A stretch of 19,792 nt of DNA from Pseudomonadota bacterium (GTDB lineage Bacteria > Pseudomonadota > Alphaproteobacteria > Elsterales > Elsteraceae), in contig JACQAI010000238.1 in NCBI GenBank assembly GCA_016195115.1, forward strand, positions 1 through 19,792. The letters are read 5' to 3'. Numbering within the stretch: the stretch's first letter is position 1; the number at the start of each line of letters is the position of its first letter. The position numbers and the translations under genes are program-made. This document shows positions 6,803 through 14,369 of the stretch, piece by piece. Under the pieces are notes generated by a model, which had not been told where the DNA came from, made no database searches, and was given only the letters and a program-made list of their open reading frames with translations.

Positions 6803-7834
6803 ATGATGCACAAGCTTGGGATCTCGACGGGGCTGGCGCTCGCGGTCGGGTTGGCGCTGACGCCCGGCGCCGCCAAGGCCGGCGCCACGTTCGAAGCGAT
6901 CAAGGCGCGCGGGGTCGTGACCTGCGGGGTCAACACCGGGGTCGCGGGCTTCTCGATCCCCGACACGCGGGGCGCCTGGTCGGGCATCGACATCGATCTG
7001 TGCCGCGCGTTCGCCGCGGCGATGTTCGCCGACGCCAGCAAGACCAAGTACGTGCCGCTGACCGCGGCGCAGCGCTTCACCGCGCTGCAGTCGGGCGAGA
7101 TCGACGTGCTGACGCGCAACACCACGATCACCTTGGTGCGCGACGGCTCGATGGGCCTGCTGCTGACCGGCATCAACTTCTATGACGGCCAGGGCTTCAT
7201 GGTGAAGCAGGACCTCAAGGTGAAGAGCGTCAAGGAGCTCAACGGCGCGACCATCTGCGCCGCCCAGGGCACCACGCACGAGCTCAACATGGCCGACTAC
7301 TTCCGCAGCAACAAGCTGACCTACAAGCCGGTCGTGATCGAGAACCAGGACCAGATGTACGAGGCGTTCTTCGCCGGGCGCTGCGATGCCATGACCCAGG
7401 ACTCCTCGGCGCTCGCCGCGGTGCTCGCCGCCAAGCCGCAGATCGCCGGCAGCTACATGATCCTGCCCGAGCGCATCTCGAAGGAGCCGCTCGGGCCGAT
7501 GGTCCGCCAGGACGACATGCAGTGGTTCGCCGTCGTCAAGTGGGCGCTGGCCGCGATGATCGAGGGCGAGGAGAAGGGCGTGACCCAGGCCAACGCCGAC
7601 CAGATGCTGACCAGCGACGATCCCGGCATCAAGCGCCTGCTCGGCGTCACCGAAGGCAACGGCAAGGCGCTCGGGCTGAACGAGAAGTGGGCCCACGCCA
7701 TCCTGAAGCAGGTCGGCAACTACGGCGAAAGCTTCGAACGCAACGTCGGCAAGGCCAGCGCGCTCAAGCTCGAGCGTGGGGTCAACGACCTGTGGACCCG
7801 CGGCGGCCTGATGTACGCGCTGCCGCTGCGGTGA
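6803..7834 (+). CDS. Amino-acid ABC transporter periplasmic substrate-binding protein (AapJ-like)
   Basis: This 343-residue exported protein has a signal peptide ending near AKA at residues 24-26. It has the type-3 solute-binding fold with WSGIDIDLCRAFAAAMFAD (59-77) and RFTALQSGEIDVLTRNTT (91-108), both typical of the general L-amino-acid binding protein AapJ and its relatives. The length fits AapJ (about 340) rather than the shorter GlnH class. GGAGGG about ten bases upstream supports the ATG at 6803 (a second ATG follows at once). AapJ normally heads an aapJQMP operon, but no permease or ATPase gene follows; the next gene is convergent. It therefore works with a permease encoded elsewhere or acts as an orphan binding protein or sensor. 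The exact amino acid cannot be read from sequence. Confidence 0.92.
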   Translation: MMHKLGISTGLALAVGLALTPGAAKAGATFEAIKARGVVTCGVNTGVAGFSIPDTRGAWSGIDIDLCRAFAAAMFADASKTKYVPLTAAQRFTALQSGEIDVLTRNTTITLVRDGSMGLLLTGINFYDGQGFMVKQDLKVKSVKELNGATICAAQGTTHELNMADYFRSNKLTYKPVVIENQDQMYEAFFAGRCDAMTQDSSALAAVLAAKPQIAGSYMILPERISKEPLGPMVRQDDMQWFAVVKWALAAMIEGEEKGVTQANADQMLTSDDPGIKRLLGVTEGNGKALGLNEKWAHAILKQVGNYGESFERNVGKASALKLERGVNDLWTRGGLMYALPLR

Positions 7835-7857
7835 GTCCCAAGGAGCGCGCTTGAGTT

Positions 7858-7894
7858 CCTCGGCGTCCTCCGCGAAACCTCCGCGCCCTCGGCG
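7858..7894. repeat. Four short imperfect tandem units CCTC(G/C)GCG
   Basis: The octamer CCTC[GC]GCG occurs at 7858-7865, 7867-7874, 7878-7885 and 7887-7894 with spacers of one to three bases. It fills most of the gap between the convergent binding-protein and TPR-methyltransferase genes. It looks like one arm of a dispersed intergenic repeat similar in style to the element at 15703-15856, but no matching inverted arm is present here. Confidence 0.45.
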
Positions 7895-7903
7895 CCAAAA
7901 CCT

Positions 7904-8827
7904 TCACAGCGCGGGCGGCATCGGCGCCGGGCGGAGCTCGGGGATGCGCGCGATCCGTGCCGCGAGCGCGGGATCGGTCGCGATCACGACCGAGCCGCGC
8001 CGCACGCCGGTCTCGCCGCTCGAGTTGGCCGGAAAAAAGTAACGTGGCGCGAACCGCGCGAGCGGCGCGAGATAGGGCAGGCCGAGGCGGCGGCCCGGAC
8101 CATAGTCGTCGAACGAGTAGCCGGGATCGTCCCAGACCTCGAAGTCGTCGATCATGACGACGGCGCGCGGCACCTGCGCGAAGACGATGCCGAGCTCCTC
8201 GATCAGCGGCAGATCCTCCTTGTCCCAATGGGCGTCGAGGTAGAACAGGCAGGCGGCGTCGCCGCGCGCGAACAACGGCACATAGCGCTTGAGGAACGAG
8301 CGCGAGTCGAGATGCACGACCGTGACGTTGGCAAGCTCGCGCAGGCGCTGCGTGGCGAACGCGAAATAGTTGACGTCGATCTCGCAGGTGAAGACGTGCG
8401 CGGTGGTCGCGCGGGCGATGAACTCGGTGGTGGTGCCGCGAAACGTACCGGTCTCGAAGATGCTCCGCGGATCGGCCAGCTCGATCATGCCGCGGAAGAT
8501 TCTCTGACGCATCTGCTGCGCGTTGAACGGACCGTAGAACGGCGAGCGCAGATAGGCCTGGTACGCCGGATCCTCGAGCATCCCGGCCATGGTCGCGAAA
8601 AACGCCACGCGCGTGGAATCGCGGGTCAGCGCCAGCTTGACGCGCTCGACACCCTGGTAGACCTGCCCGCGCTCGAACTGCACGACACCGATGTCGTGGT
8701 GCGCCAGGGCATCGTCAGGCATCACCGTGAGGATCCGCTGATAGACCTCCTCGGCGTCCTCGAGCCTGCCCTGTTGGTAGAGCGCGCGGGCGATTCTGTA
8801 GGCGCGGAGCGGCGCGAAGGAAAACAC
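7904..8827 (-). CDS. TPR-containing class I SAM-dependent methyltransferase-like protein
   Basis: This 307-residue protein starts with two tetratricopeptide-like helical repeats (about residues 7-72: ALYQQGRLEDAEEVYQRIL and the following D-ALAHHDIGVVQFERG unit). A Rossmann-type domain follows from about 115. The glycine-rich loop FETGTFRGTTTEF at 124-136 and acidic CEID at 148-151 are where S-adenosylmethionine would bind, and FYLDAHW at 195-201 and VMIDDF at 224-229 form later core strands. Related proteins occur in polysaccharide and secondary-metabolite clusters; the acceptor is unknown. The start is the GTG at 8827, as no ATG fits better. It stands alone, convergent with the binding-protein gene and divergent from the enolase-superfamily gene. 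The fold assignment is good, the specific reaction unknown. Confidence 0.85.
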   Translation of the reverse strand: MFSFAPLRAYRIARALYQQGRLEDAEEVYQRILTVMPDDALAHHDIGVVQFERGQVYQGVERVKLALTRDSTRVAFFATMAGMLEDPAYQAYLRSPFYGPFNAQQMRQRIFRGMIELADPRSIFETGTFRGTTTEFIARATTAHVFTCEIDVNYFAFATQRLRELANVTVVHLDSRSFLKRYVPLFARGDAACLFYLDAHWDKEDLPLIEELGIVFAQVPRAVVMIDDFEVWDDPGYSFDDYGPGRRLGLPYLAPLARFAPRYFFPANSSGETGVRRGSVVIATDPALAARIARIPELRPAPMPPAL

Positions 8828-8859
8828 GGGTCCAGACCATCCCCAGACAAGCCTCAGGC

Positions 8860-8873
8860 CTGGTAAATACCAG
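8860..8873. promoter_or_regulatory. Short dyad CTGGT-aaat-ACCAG
   Basis: CTGGT (8860-8864) and ACCAG (8869-8873) form a 5-bp inverted repeat around AAAT in the 175-base divergent region between the methyltransferase gene (start 8827) and the enolase-superfamily gene (start 9003). It could be an operator; support is only its symmetry and position. Confidence 0.25.
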
Positions 8874-9002
8874 ATTCCCGGGACCGCTCCCCCAGTGAAA
8901 ATTGGCTGTCATCGCGCGGCGGCGGGGCGCGTCTTCCTTCCCCCTGTCGCAAGGCGGAGTCAGAGTAGGCTCAAGACGCGGGCCGCGCGCGGGAGGACGC
9001 CG

Positions 9003-10112
9003 ATGAAGATCACCGATCTGACGTTGACCCTGTTCGCCTGGGACGAGATTCCGGGGACGCGCTACGCCGCGCACACCGGGCGCTTCGGCGGCTCGAGCCA
9101 GCTCGCGCTCCTGACCCTGTCGACCGACCAGGGCGTCGAGGGCCACGCCTTCCTGGGCTCGGCCTACAATCCGGCCAACCTCGACGGCCCGATGCTGATC
9201 CACGTGCTCAAGCCGATCGTGATGGGCCAGGACCCGCTCGATCGTGAACGGCTCTACCAGGCGATGTGGAAGCGCGCGCGCGCCGTCACGGTGCGCGCGA
9301 TCGGCGCGATCGACATCGCCCTATGGGACATCGCCGGCAAGGTCGCCGGCCTGCCGATCCACCAGCTGCTCGGATCCTATCGCGATTCGGTGCCGGCCTA
9401 CGCGAGCTCGCAGGTCCTGGACGCCCCCGCGGCCTACGGCGAGCAGGCGCAGGGCTTCAAGTCGCAAGGCTGGCAGGCCTACAAGATCCATCCGCCGACG
9501 CAATGGCGCGACGACATCAAGGTGTGCGAGGCGGTGCGCCGCGCGGTCGGCGACGACTACACCGTGATGCTGGACTCGACCTGGAGCTATGAGTACGCCG
9601 ACGCGCTCCGGGTCGGCCGCGCCATCGAACAGCTCGGCTTCTACTGGTACGAGGATCCGCTGGCCGACGCCGACATCTATAACTACGTCAAGCTCAAGCA
9701 GAAGCTCGACATCCCGATCATGGCGACCGAGTACCCGATCGCCGGGTTCGACAGCTACCAGCCGTGGATCACCGAGCGCGCCACCGACTTCCTGCGCGGC
9801 GACGTCGCGGTCAAGGGGGGCATTACGACGTTGGTCAAAACCGCGCACCTCGCCGAGGCGTTCCACATGCGCTACGAGGTCCACCACGGCGGCAACTCGC
9901 TCAACAACGTCGCCAACCTGCACGTCATCATGGCGATCAAGAACTGCGAATTCTTCGAGGTGCTGCTGCCCGACGCCGCGCAGAAATATGGGCTCGCGGC
10001 CGACATCACGGTCGACGGCGCCGGCCTGGTGCACGCGCCGACCGGCCCCGGCCTGGGCGCCGCGATCGACTTCGAGCTGATCAAGAAGAAGACCGTCGGC
10101 GTGCTGCGCTGA
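9003..10112 (+). CDS. Mandelate racemase / muconate lactonizing enzyme-like protein (enolase superfamily)
   Basis: This is a 369-residue cytoplasmic enzyme of the enolase superfamily. The N-terminal capping domain is about 1-125, followed by the modified TIM barrel. Predicted Mg2+ ligands are Asp191 (MLDSTW), Glu217 (YWYEDPL) and Glu243 (MATEYP). An Asp267...His294/295 pair (GDVAVKGG; VHHGGNS) matches the mandelate-racemase-subgroup base. The position of the usual K-x-K motif reads Y-K-I-H (Lys161, His163), a K-x-H variant I recall in unassigned subfamilies. Substrate is probably a hydroxy- or sugar-acid (dehydration or epimerisation) by superfamily, but not determinable. GGAGG at 8992-8996 fixes the start at 9003. 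The stop is three bases from that of the convergent lipoprotein gene. Confidence 0.9.
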   Translation: MKITDLTLTLFAWDEIPGTRYAAHTGRFGGSSQLALLTLSTDQGVEGHAFLGSAYNPANLDGPMLIHVLKPIVMGQDPLDRERLYQAMWKRARAVTVRAIGAIDIALWDIAGKVAGLPIHQLLGSYRDSVPAYASSQVLDAPAAYGEQAQGFKSQGWQAYKIHPPTQWRDDIKVCEAVRRAVGDDYTVMLDSTWSYEYADALRVGRAIEQLGFYWYEDPLADADIYNYVKLKQKLDIPIMATEYPIAGFDSYQPWITERATDFLRGDVAVKGGITTLVKTAHLAEAFHMRYEVHHGGNSLNNVANLHVIMAIKNCEFFEVLLPDAAQKYGLAADITVDGAGLVHAPTGPGLGAAIDFELIKKKTVGVLR

Positions 10113-10115
10113 CGG

Positions 10116-10601
10116 TCAGCGCGTGCGCAGCCACACCGAGATGTTGCGCGCCTGGGTCTTCGACCAGTTCTCGAACACGGCGCAGGTCGCGACGCCGCCG
10201 GGCTCCGCGAAGCGGCTGACCTCGGTGACCATGATCGCGCCGATCGCGCATTCCTCACCGACGACGCACGGCCGCGGCACGCCGCCGCGCTCAGCCGCGC
10301 CGCAATAGAGCCCGGCGACGTCGCGGCCGGCCGGCGGCGTCACGCAAGCCAGGCCGACCGTCACCTGGGGCGGCGTGCCGAAGCCGCCGCCGTCGATTCC
10401 GGGCACGTCCTGCGCCGCGCTGCTGAGCAGTCCCGGATCGGCGGGCGGCGGCACCCCGTCGGGCCACGGCGCGCAGCTCAGCGCGGCTGCCGCGCGCGGC
10501 GGTTCGGCAACGGCCGCGCGCTCGGCGCGTGGCGGCTCGCGGCCGCCCCCGCAGCTGCCGAGAGTGAAGCAGATCAACACGATTGCGGCGATGACGCGCA
10601 T
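10116..10601 (-). CDS. Small secreted lipoprotein, unknown function
   Basis: This 161-residue protein begins MRVIAAIVLICFTLGSCGGG: a basic start, a hydrophobic core and an LGSC lipobox with the lipidated Cys at 17. A Pro/Ala/Arg-rich linker (about 20-60) follows, then a Cys-containing domain (Cys86, 100, 112, 118, 140) that probably forms disulfides in the periplasm. The ending NWSKTQARNISVWLRTR is not a motif I know. The ATG at 10601 is chosen because it gives the lipoprotein signal directly; the ribosome site is weak. It is the third gene of a minus-strand run after the EthD-like and MFS genes, 53 bases downstream of the latter. Confidence 0.75.
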   Translation of the reverse strand: MRVIAAIVLICFTLGSCGGGREPPRAERAAVAEPPRAAAALSCAPWPDGVPPPADPGLLSSAAQDVPGIDGGGFGTPPQVTVGLACVTPPAGRDVAGLYCGAAERGGVPRPCVVGEECAIGAIMVTEVSRFAEPGGVATCAVFENWSKTQARNISVWLRTR

Positions 10602-10654
10602 TCTCGGAACACACACGACAGAGGACGGAGACCGGATGATAGCGGGTTGATCCG

Positions 10655-11803
10655 TCATCTGTCGCGGGTCCGCAGCAGCGCCCACGCGACCAGCGCCCCG
10701 CCGAGCGCCATCGCCGTCATGGCCTGGAAGGCGCCAGGGCCGAGCGCGCCGAACAGCGGGCCGGCGGCCAGCATCGTGAGTCCGCCCAGGATGCCCGCCG
10801 GCAGCGCCGAGTGCAGGCCCTGCGCGGTTGCCGACAGGCCGGCCGGCGCGCGGTCCTTGAGATAGTGCATGGCGCCCAGGTGGGTGGCGCCGAAGCTGAC
10901 GCCGTGCAGCGCCTGGAGCGCCACCAGCGCCGCCGGGTCGGTGGTCAGGCCGGTGCCCAGCCAGCGCAAAGCGCCGGCGCCGCCGCCGATCGCGATCAGG
11001 CCGGCCGGCGGCACGCGCCGCAGCAGCGGCGCGCCGTACCAAAACAACGCGATCTCGGCGATCACACCCTCGGCCCACAGGAAGCCGATCAGGCCGTCCG
11101 ACAGTCCGGCAGCGCGCCAATGGATCGTCGCGAAGCCGTAATAGACCATGTGGCTGGCCTGGATCAGGCCCGACGCCAGGAACAGGCGCTGGAAGCCGCG
11201 CCGACCGAGGATCGCGCGCAGCCCGCCAACCAGATTCAGGGTCAGGCGCTGGGTCGCGCGCAGATCGGGCAGCAGCAGGGCGGTGCCGAGCATGAGGCCC
11301 GAGCCCCCGATCATCAGTCCTAGCACATCGCCGGACGGCCGGCCGGTCAGCCACAAGCCACCGGCCGAAGCCGCCACCAGGAAGGTGACCGAGCCGGCGA
11401 GCCGGACCCGGCCGTACTCGAGCGCGTGCGCCCGCACCGCGCCCAAGGTCATGTCCTCGAACAGCGGCATCGCGGCGGCCGAGCAACCCTGCGCCGCAAT
11501 GCTGATCGCGAGCAGGACCCAGAACCCTTGGGCAAGCGGAAACAGCGACCAGCACCCGAAGCTGAGGGCGATCAAAACCACGATCAGACGCTTGCGCTCG
11601 CCGGTGCGATCGGCGACGCGCGCGACCAGCGGCGCGGCGAGGATGCGGGCGACCATCGACGCGGCGAGCAGCGCGCCGATCTCGGCGCGCGTCAACCCGC
11701 GCGCCTCGAGCCAGACCGGCCAGAACGGCAGCACGACGCCGACGGCGGCGAACACGGCGCCGTAGAACGACGCCAGCCGCCAAGCCACCAGGTGCCGCGT
11801 CAC
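10655..11803 (-). CDS. Major facilitator transporter, HcaT-like (phenylpropionate permease family)
   Basis: This 382-residue membrane protein has about twelve hydrophobic segments. The start WRLASFYGAVFAAVGVVLPF (8-27) followed by WPVWLEARGLTRAEIG and the cytoplasmic loop ARVADRTGERKR (61-72) are characteristic of the HcaT/MFS_1-like group that includes the putative 3-phenylpropionate permease and nucleoside/sugar relatives. The substrate is not readable; aromatic acids are only a family association. It starts ten bases after the stop of the EthD-like gene, so the two are probably translated from one message, and precedes the lipoprotein gene. Confidence 0.88.
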   Translation of the reverse strand: MTRHLVAWRLASFYGAVFAAVGVVLPFWPVWLEARGLTRAEIGALLAASMVARILAAPLVARVADRTGERKRLIVVLIALSFGCWSLFPLAQGFWVLLAISIAAQGCSAAAMPLFEDMTLGAVRAHALEYGRVRLAGSVTFLVAASAGGLWLTGRPSGDVLGLMIGGSGLMLGTALLLPDLRATQRLTLNLVGGLRAILGRRGFQRLFLASGLIQASHMVYYGFATIHWRAAGLSDGLIGFLWAEGVIAEIALFWYGAPLLRRVPPAGLIAIGGGAGALRWLGTGLTTDPAALVALQALHGVSFGATHLGAMHYLKDRAPAGLSATAQGLHSALPAGILGGLTMLAAGPLFGALGPGAFQAMTAMALGGALVAWALLRTRDR

Positions 11804-11813
11804 GCGGATCGTT

Positions 11814-12521
11814 TCACGAGCCGGCGCGCGCCCCGAGGTCGTCGCGCGTCAGCTCCCACATCAGCGCGTAGTGGCCGATCTGCACCCCGGGCACCGCCCC
11901 GGCGGTCGCGAACACCGCCGGCGACGGCACGGCGTCGAGCGCCGCCAGGCTGGTCGCCTCGACAATGACGATCCAGGCGGTCGGCGCCGGCGGCGCGTTG
12001 GCGACCGGCTTGCCGTCGGCGTCGAGCGGCAGCGACAGTGCCGGGTCGTTGACCAGGAAGTGCGCGCCGACGATGCCCGGCTCGGCGAGCCAACTGGTCA
12101 GCGCCGGGCCCTCGATCCAGGTGCGCAGCGCCGGCTCGCGGCCCGGCAGCGGCGCGCAGCGGATGAACGCGACGGCGCCGCCGCGGCCGCGGCCGCGGCT
12201 GGCCTGGCGCTGGGCGATGATTCGTCCGGGCCGGACGAACCTAGCCATCACGGTGCGCGACCACGCGGTCTGGTTGTTGAGCGCCTGGCGGTACGCGGCG
12301 CCGCCGAGCACCGCCAGGGTCTCGGTCTCGTAGAACGCCAGGTACTTGGGCGTGCCGGGAGGCGCGCCGCGCGGCGCGACGAAGCGCCGCGCCGCGATGA
12401 AGCCGGCGATGCCGACGCGCTCGGCGATGTGTTCGCCGTCGTACCAGCGGTTGAACTCGGCCTCGTCGGCGGCCGCGATGTCCATGAAGGTGATCAGCAT
12501 GCCGGCGCCACGCAGGCTCAT
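11814..12521 (-). CDS. EthD-like dimeric alpha/beta-barrel protein
   Basis: This is a 235-residue soluble protein. The first half has EFNRWYDGEHIAERVGIAGF at residues 22-41, the W/Y-x-x-E-H-I motif of EthD/DUF4286-type ferredoxin-like dimers, followed by a F-x-A-R-R-F strand. The second half (about 105-230) looks like a further alpha/beta-barrel repeat (FIRC..., HFLVND, WIVIVEAT), giving a tandem barrel. Such proteins often sit near catabolic genes; enzymatic activity is rarely proven. The ATG at 12521 is preferred over an upstream reading to 12608 because GAGGGAG precedes it at good spacing and conservation begins there. It heads a run with the HcaT-like permease and diverges from the TRAP operon. 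Confidence 0.82.
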   Translation of the reverse strand: MSLRGAGMLITFMDIAAADEAEFNRWYDGEHIAERVGIAGFIAARRFVAPRGAPPGTPKYLAFYETETLAVLGGAAYRQALNNQTAWSRTVMARFVRPGRIIAQRQASRGRGRGGAVAFIRCAPLPGREPALRTWIEGPALTSWLAEPGIVGAHFLVNDPALSLPLDADGKPVANAPPAPTAWIVIVEATSLAALDAVPSPAVFATAGAVPGVQIGHYALMWELTRDDLGARAGS

Positions 12522-12605
12522 GACGGTGCGCTCCCTCGGGCCAAGATCGCGCCCTATCCGAGGGTGCCCGGGGCGCGCCGTCAACCGCCGCCTTGACCGC
12601 CGGCG

Positions 12606-12617
12606 CATGGCGCCATG
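12606..12617. promoter_or_regulatory. 12-bp perfect palindrome CATGGCGCCATG
   Basis: CATGGCGCCATG is a perfect dyad lying between the divergent EthD-like gene (12521, minus) and dctP (12692, plus). It could be an operator for either side. Palindromes of this size occur by chance in GC-rich DNA, so support is modest. Confidence 0.25.
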
Positions 12618-12691
12618 ACGATGGACCCGGGCAGGCTGGCACGGCTCATGCAGCTCAGCGGGCCATCGACCAGTCCTGGACGGAGGGGCTC

Positions 12692-13690
12692 ATGACGTCA
12701 TTCAAACTGCTCGCGCTGGCGGCGGGCGCACTCGTGCTGGGGCTCGCGGGCGAGGCTCGCGCGCAGACCAAGTGGATCATGGCGACCGGCTATCCCGAGT
12801 CGAACTTCATGACCAAGAACGTCCGCCAGTTCATCGACGAGGTGCAGAAGGCGAGCGGCGGCAAGTTCGAGATCGCGCTGAGCTCGAACGACACCTTGAT
12901 CAAGCTCGACTCGATCAAGCGCGCCGTGCAGACGGGGCAGATACCGATCGGCGAGATCCGGTTCGGCGTCTACGGCAACGAGGATCCGATGTACATCCTC
13001 GACGGCACGCCGTTCCTGGCCGCCGACTACGCCGCGGCGTGGAAGCTGCTCGAGGCCCAGAAGCCGTATTTCGACACGCTGTTCAAGAAGAACGGCATGC
13101 GCATCGTCGGCTATCAGCCGTGGCCGGGCCAGGGCTTCTACACCAAGTTCCCGGTCGCCAAGATGGACGACTTCAAGGGCAAGCGCCTGCGCATCTACTC
13201 GACCTCGACCAAGAAGATGGGCGACATGATGGGCTTCAACGCCACCATCCTGCCGTTCGCCGAGGTGCCGCAGGCATTCTCGACCGGGCTGATCGAGGCG
13301 CTGTTCACCAGCCCGCAGACCGGCATCGACATCCAGGCCTGGGAGAACACCAAGTACTTCACCAACGCCGGTGCGCTGTTCTCCAAGAACGGCCTGATCG
13401 TCAACGAGCGCGCGTTCCAGAAGCTGTCGCCGGAGGTGCGCGCCGCCATGACCAAGGCGGGCGAGGCGTTCACCAAGCGCGGCTGGGAGATGAGCGCGGC
13501 GGTCAGCGCCGAGCAGATCGAGACCCTGCGCAAGAACGGCATGACCACCGCCGAGCTGCCCGATGCGATCAAGCAGCAGATGAAAGAGATCGGCGAGACC
13601 ATGATCAGCGACTGGAAGAGCGAAGCCAACGCCGAGGCGATCGCGGTGCTCAACTACTACCTGTCCAAGCAGCAGGCGAGCCTGCGGTAG
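12692..13690 (+). CDS. dctP: TRAP transporter substrate-binding protein, DctP type
   Basis: This 332-residue periplasmic receptor has a signal peptide of about 24 residues ending GEARA, mature start QTKWIMATGY. Family landmarks are FKGKRLRIYSTSTKK at 161-175, with the Arg (near 167) that normally pairs with the substrate carboxylate, and PQAFSTGLIEALFTSP at 193-208, the conserved P-x-A-F-x-x-G block. GGAGGGG about four to ten bases before the ATG at 12692 fixes the start; a longer frame upstream lacks a signal. dctQ and dctM follow on the same strand, making a complete TRAP system, although a palindromic repeat separates dctP from dctQ. The substrate is an organic acid by family, not more precisely. 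Confidence 0.93.
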   Translation: MTSFKLLALAAGALVLGLAGEARAQTKWIMATGYPESNFMTKNVRQFIDEVQKASGGKFEIALSSNDTLIKLDSIKRAVQTGQIPIGEIRFGVYGNEDPMYILDGTPFLAADYAAAWKLLEAQKPYFDTLFKKNGMRIVGYQPWPGQGFYTKFPVAKMDDFKGKRLRIYSTSTKKMGDMMGFNATILPFAEVPQAFSTGLIEALFTSPQTGIDIQAWENTKYFTNAGALFSKNGLIVNERAFQKLSPEVRAAMTKAGEAFTKRGWEMSAAVSAEQIETLRKNGMTTAELPDAIKQQMKEIGETMISDWKSEANAEAIAVLNYYLSKQQASLR

Positions 13691-13816
13691 CCCTCACCCG
13701 GCTCGCGCGCTCGCGCGCACTCGCACCCTCTCCCGCCCCCCGAAGGCGCTCCGCGCCTTCGGGGGGCGGGAGAGGGAAGGGGCCCGCGCGGCGCAGCCGC
13801 GTGGAAAGGATGAGGG
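13691..13816. repeat. REP/MITE-like palindromic element with 23-bp perfect hairpin
   Basis: The element starts right after the dctP stop. Its core is a perfect 23-bp inverted repeat, 13726-13748 against 13754-13776, around the loop CTCCG. An outer near-perfect pair, CCCTCACCC (13691-13699) and GGATGAGGG (13808-13816), differs at one base. Inside are a GC-rich alternating stretch on the left and a 6-bp hairpin CGCGGC-GCA-GCCGCG (13787-13801) on the right. The nested design looks like dispersed intergenic repeats of high-GC proteobacteria. No transposase is present. Without a U-tract it is not a typical terminator, but such a stem in RNA could protect or attenuate the message. Confidence 0.85.
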
Positions 13817-13834
13817 AAGCAGCGGAAACCCAAC

Positions 13835-14368
13835 ATGCGCACCATCCTCGATCGCTTCTACTGGTTCTGCGGACTGCTCGCCTGCCTGTGCGTGCTCGGC
13901 ATCCTGGGCACGGTGATCCTGCAGGTGATCTCTCGGTTCATCCGCTTCACCTTCGACGCCACCGAGCTCTCCGGCTTCTTCCTGGCGGCGGCGAGCTTCC
14001 TCGGGCCCGCCTACACCTTTCGTGCTGGTGCTCATATACGCATGACCGCGCTGATCCACCGCGCGACCGGCGCGCGCAAGCGCGCCATCGAGCTGTTCTG
14101 CACCGGCTTGTCGGTCGTCGCGATGAGCTATTTCACTTTCTACGCCGCCGACATGACGCTCGACTCCTGGATCATCGGCGACAAGAGCCCGGGCTTGATG
14201 GCCGTGCCGTTCTGGATCCCGCAGATCCCGATGGTGATCGGGCTGGCCGGGCTGACGATCGCGTTCGCCGACGAGTTCGTCGAGGTGCTGCGCGGCAAGG
14301 ATCCCAACTTCAAGGACGTCGAGCAGCTCGAGGTCGAGCAGGCGCTCGCCGTCAAGGTGCCGGGCTGA
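13835..14368 (+). CDS. dctQ: TRAP transporter small permease, DctQ type
   Basis: This 177-residue protein has four hydrophobic helices (about 10-32, 45-62, 88-108, 126-146). The blocks QVISRF (30-35), ELSGFFLAAASFLGPAYTFR (44-63) with GAHIRM following, and PFWIPQIPMVIGL (125-137) are typical of DctQ. It forms the inner-membrane complex with DctM. The start at 13835 lies 18 bases after the repeat, and its ribosome-binding region (GCGGAAA) is immediately next to the element, so folding of the repeat could affect initiation. Its stop is one base before the dctM ATG, implying coupled translation. Confidence 0.92.
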   Translation: MRTILDRFYWFCGLLACLCVLGILGTVILQVISRFIRFTFDATELSGFFLAAASFLGPAYTFRAGAHIRMTALIHRATGARKRAIELFCTGLSVVAMSYFTFYAADMTLDSWIIGDKSPGLMAVPFWIPQIPMVIGLAGLTIAFADEFVEVLRGKDPNFKDVEQLEVEQALAVKVPG

Positions 14369-14369
14369 C

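Noticed and set aside
5264..7696. 810-codon open frame on the minus strand opposite the CHAT-like, 2TM and binding-protein genes
   Set aside because: Composition is biased to Arg, Asp, Gly and His with no fold-like pattern, and the plus strand holds recognised proteins with signal peptide and membrane helices.
13726..13776. Hairpin read as an intrinsic terminator ending the dctP message
   Set aside because: The stem is strong but is followed by AAGGGG rather than a T-run, and dctQ and dctM are needed for the same transporter, so a repeat element with possible RNA-stability effect fits better.
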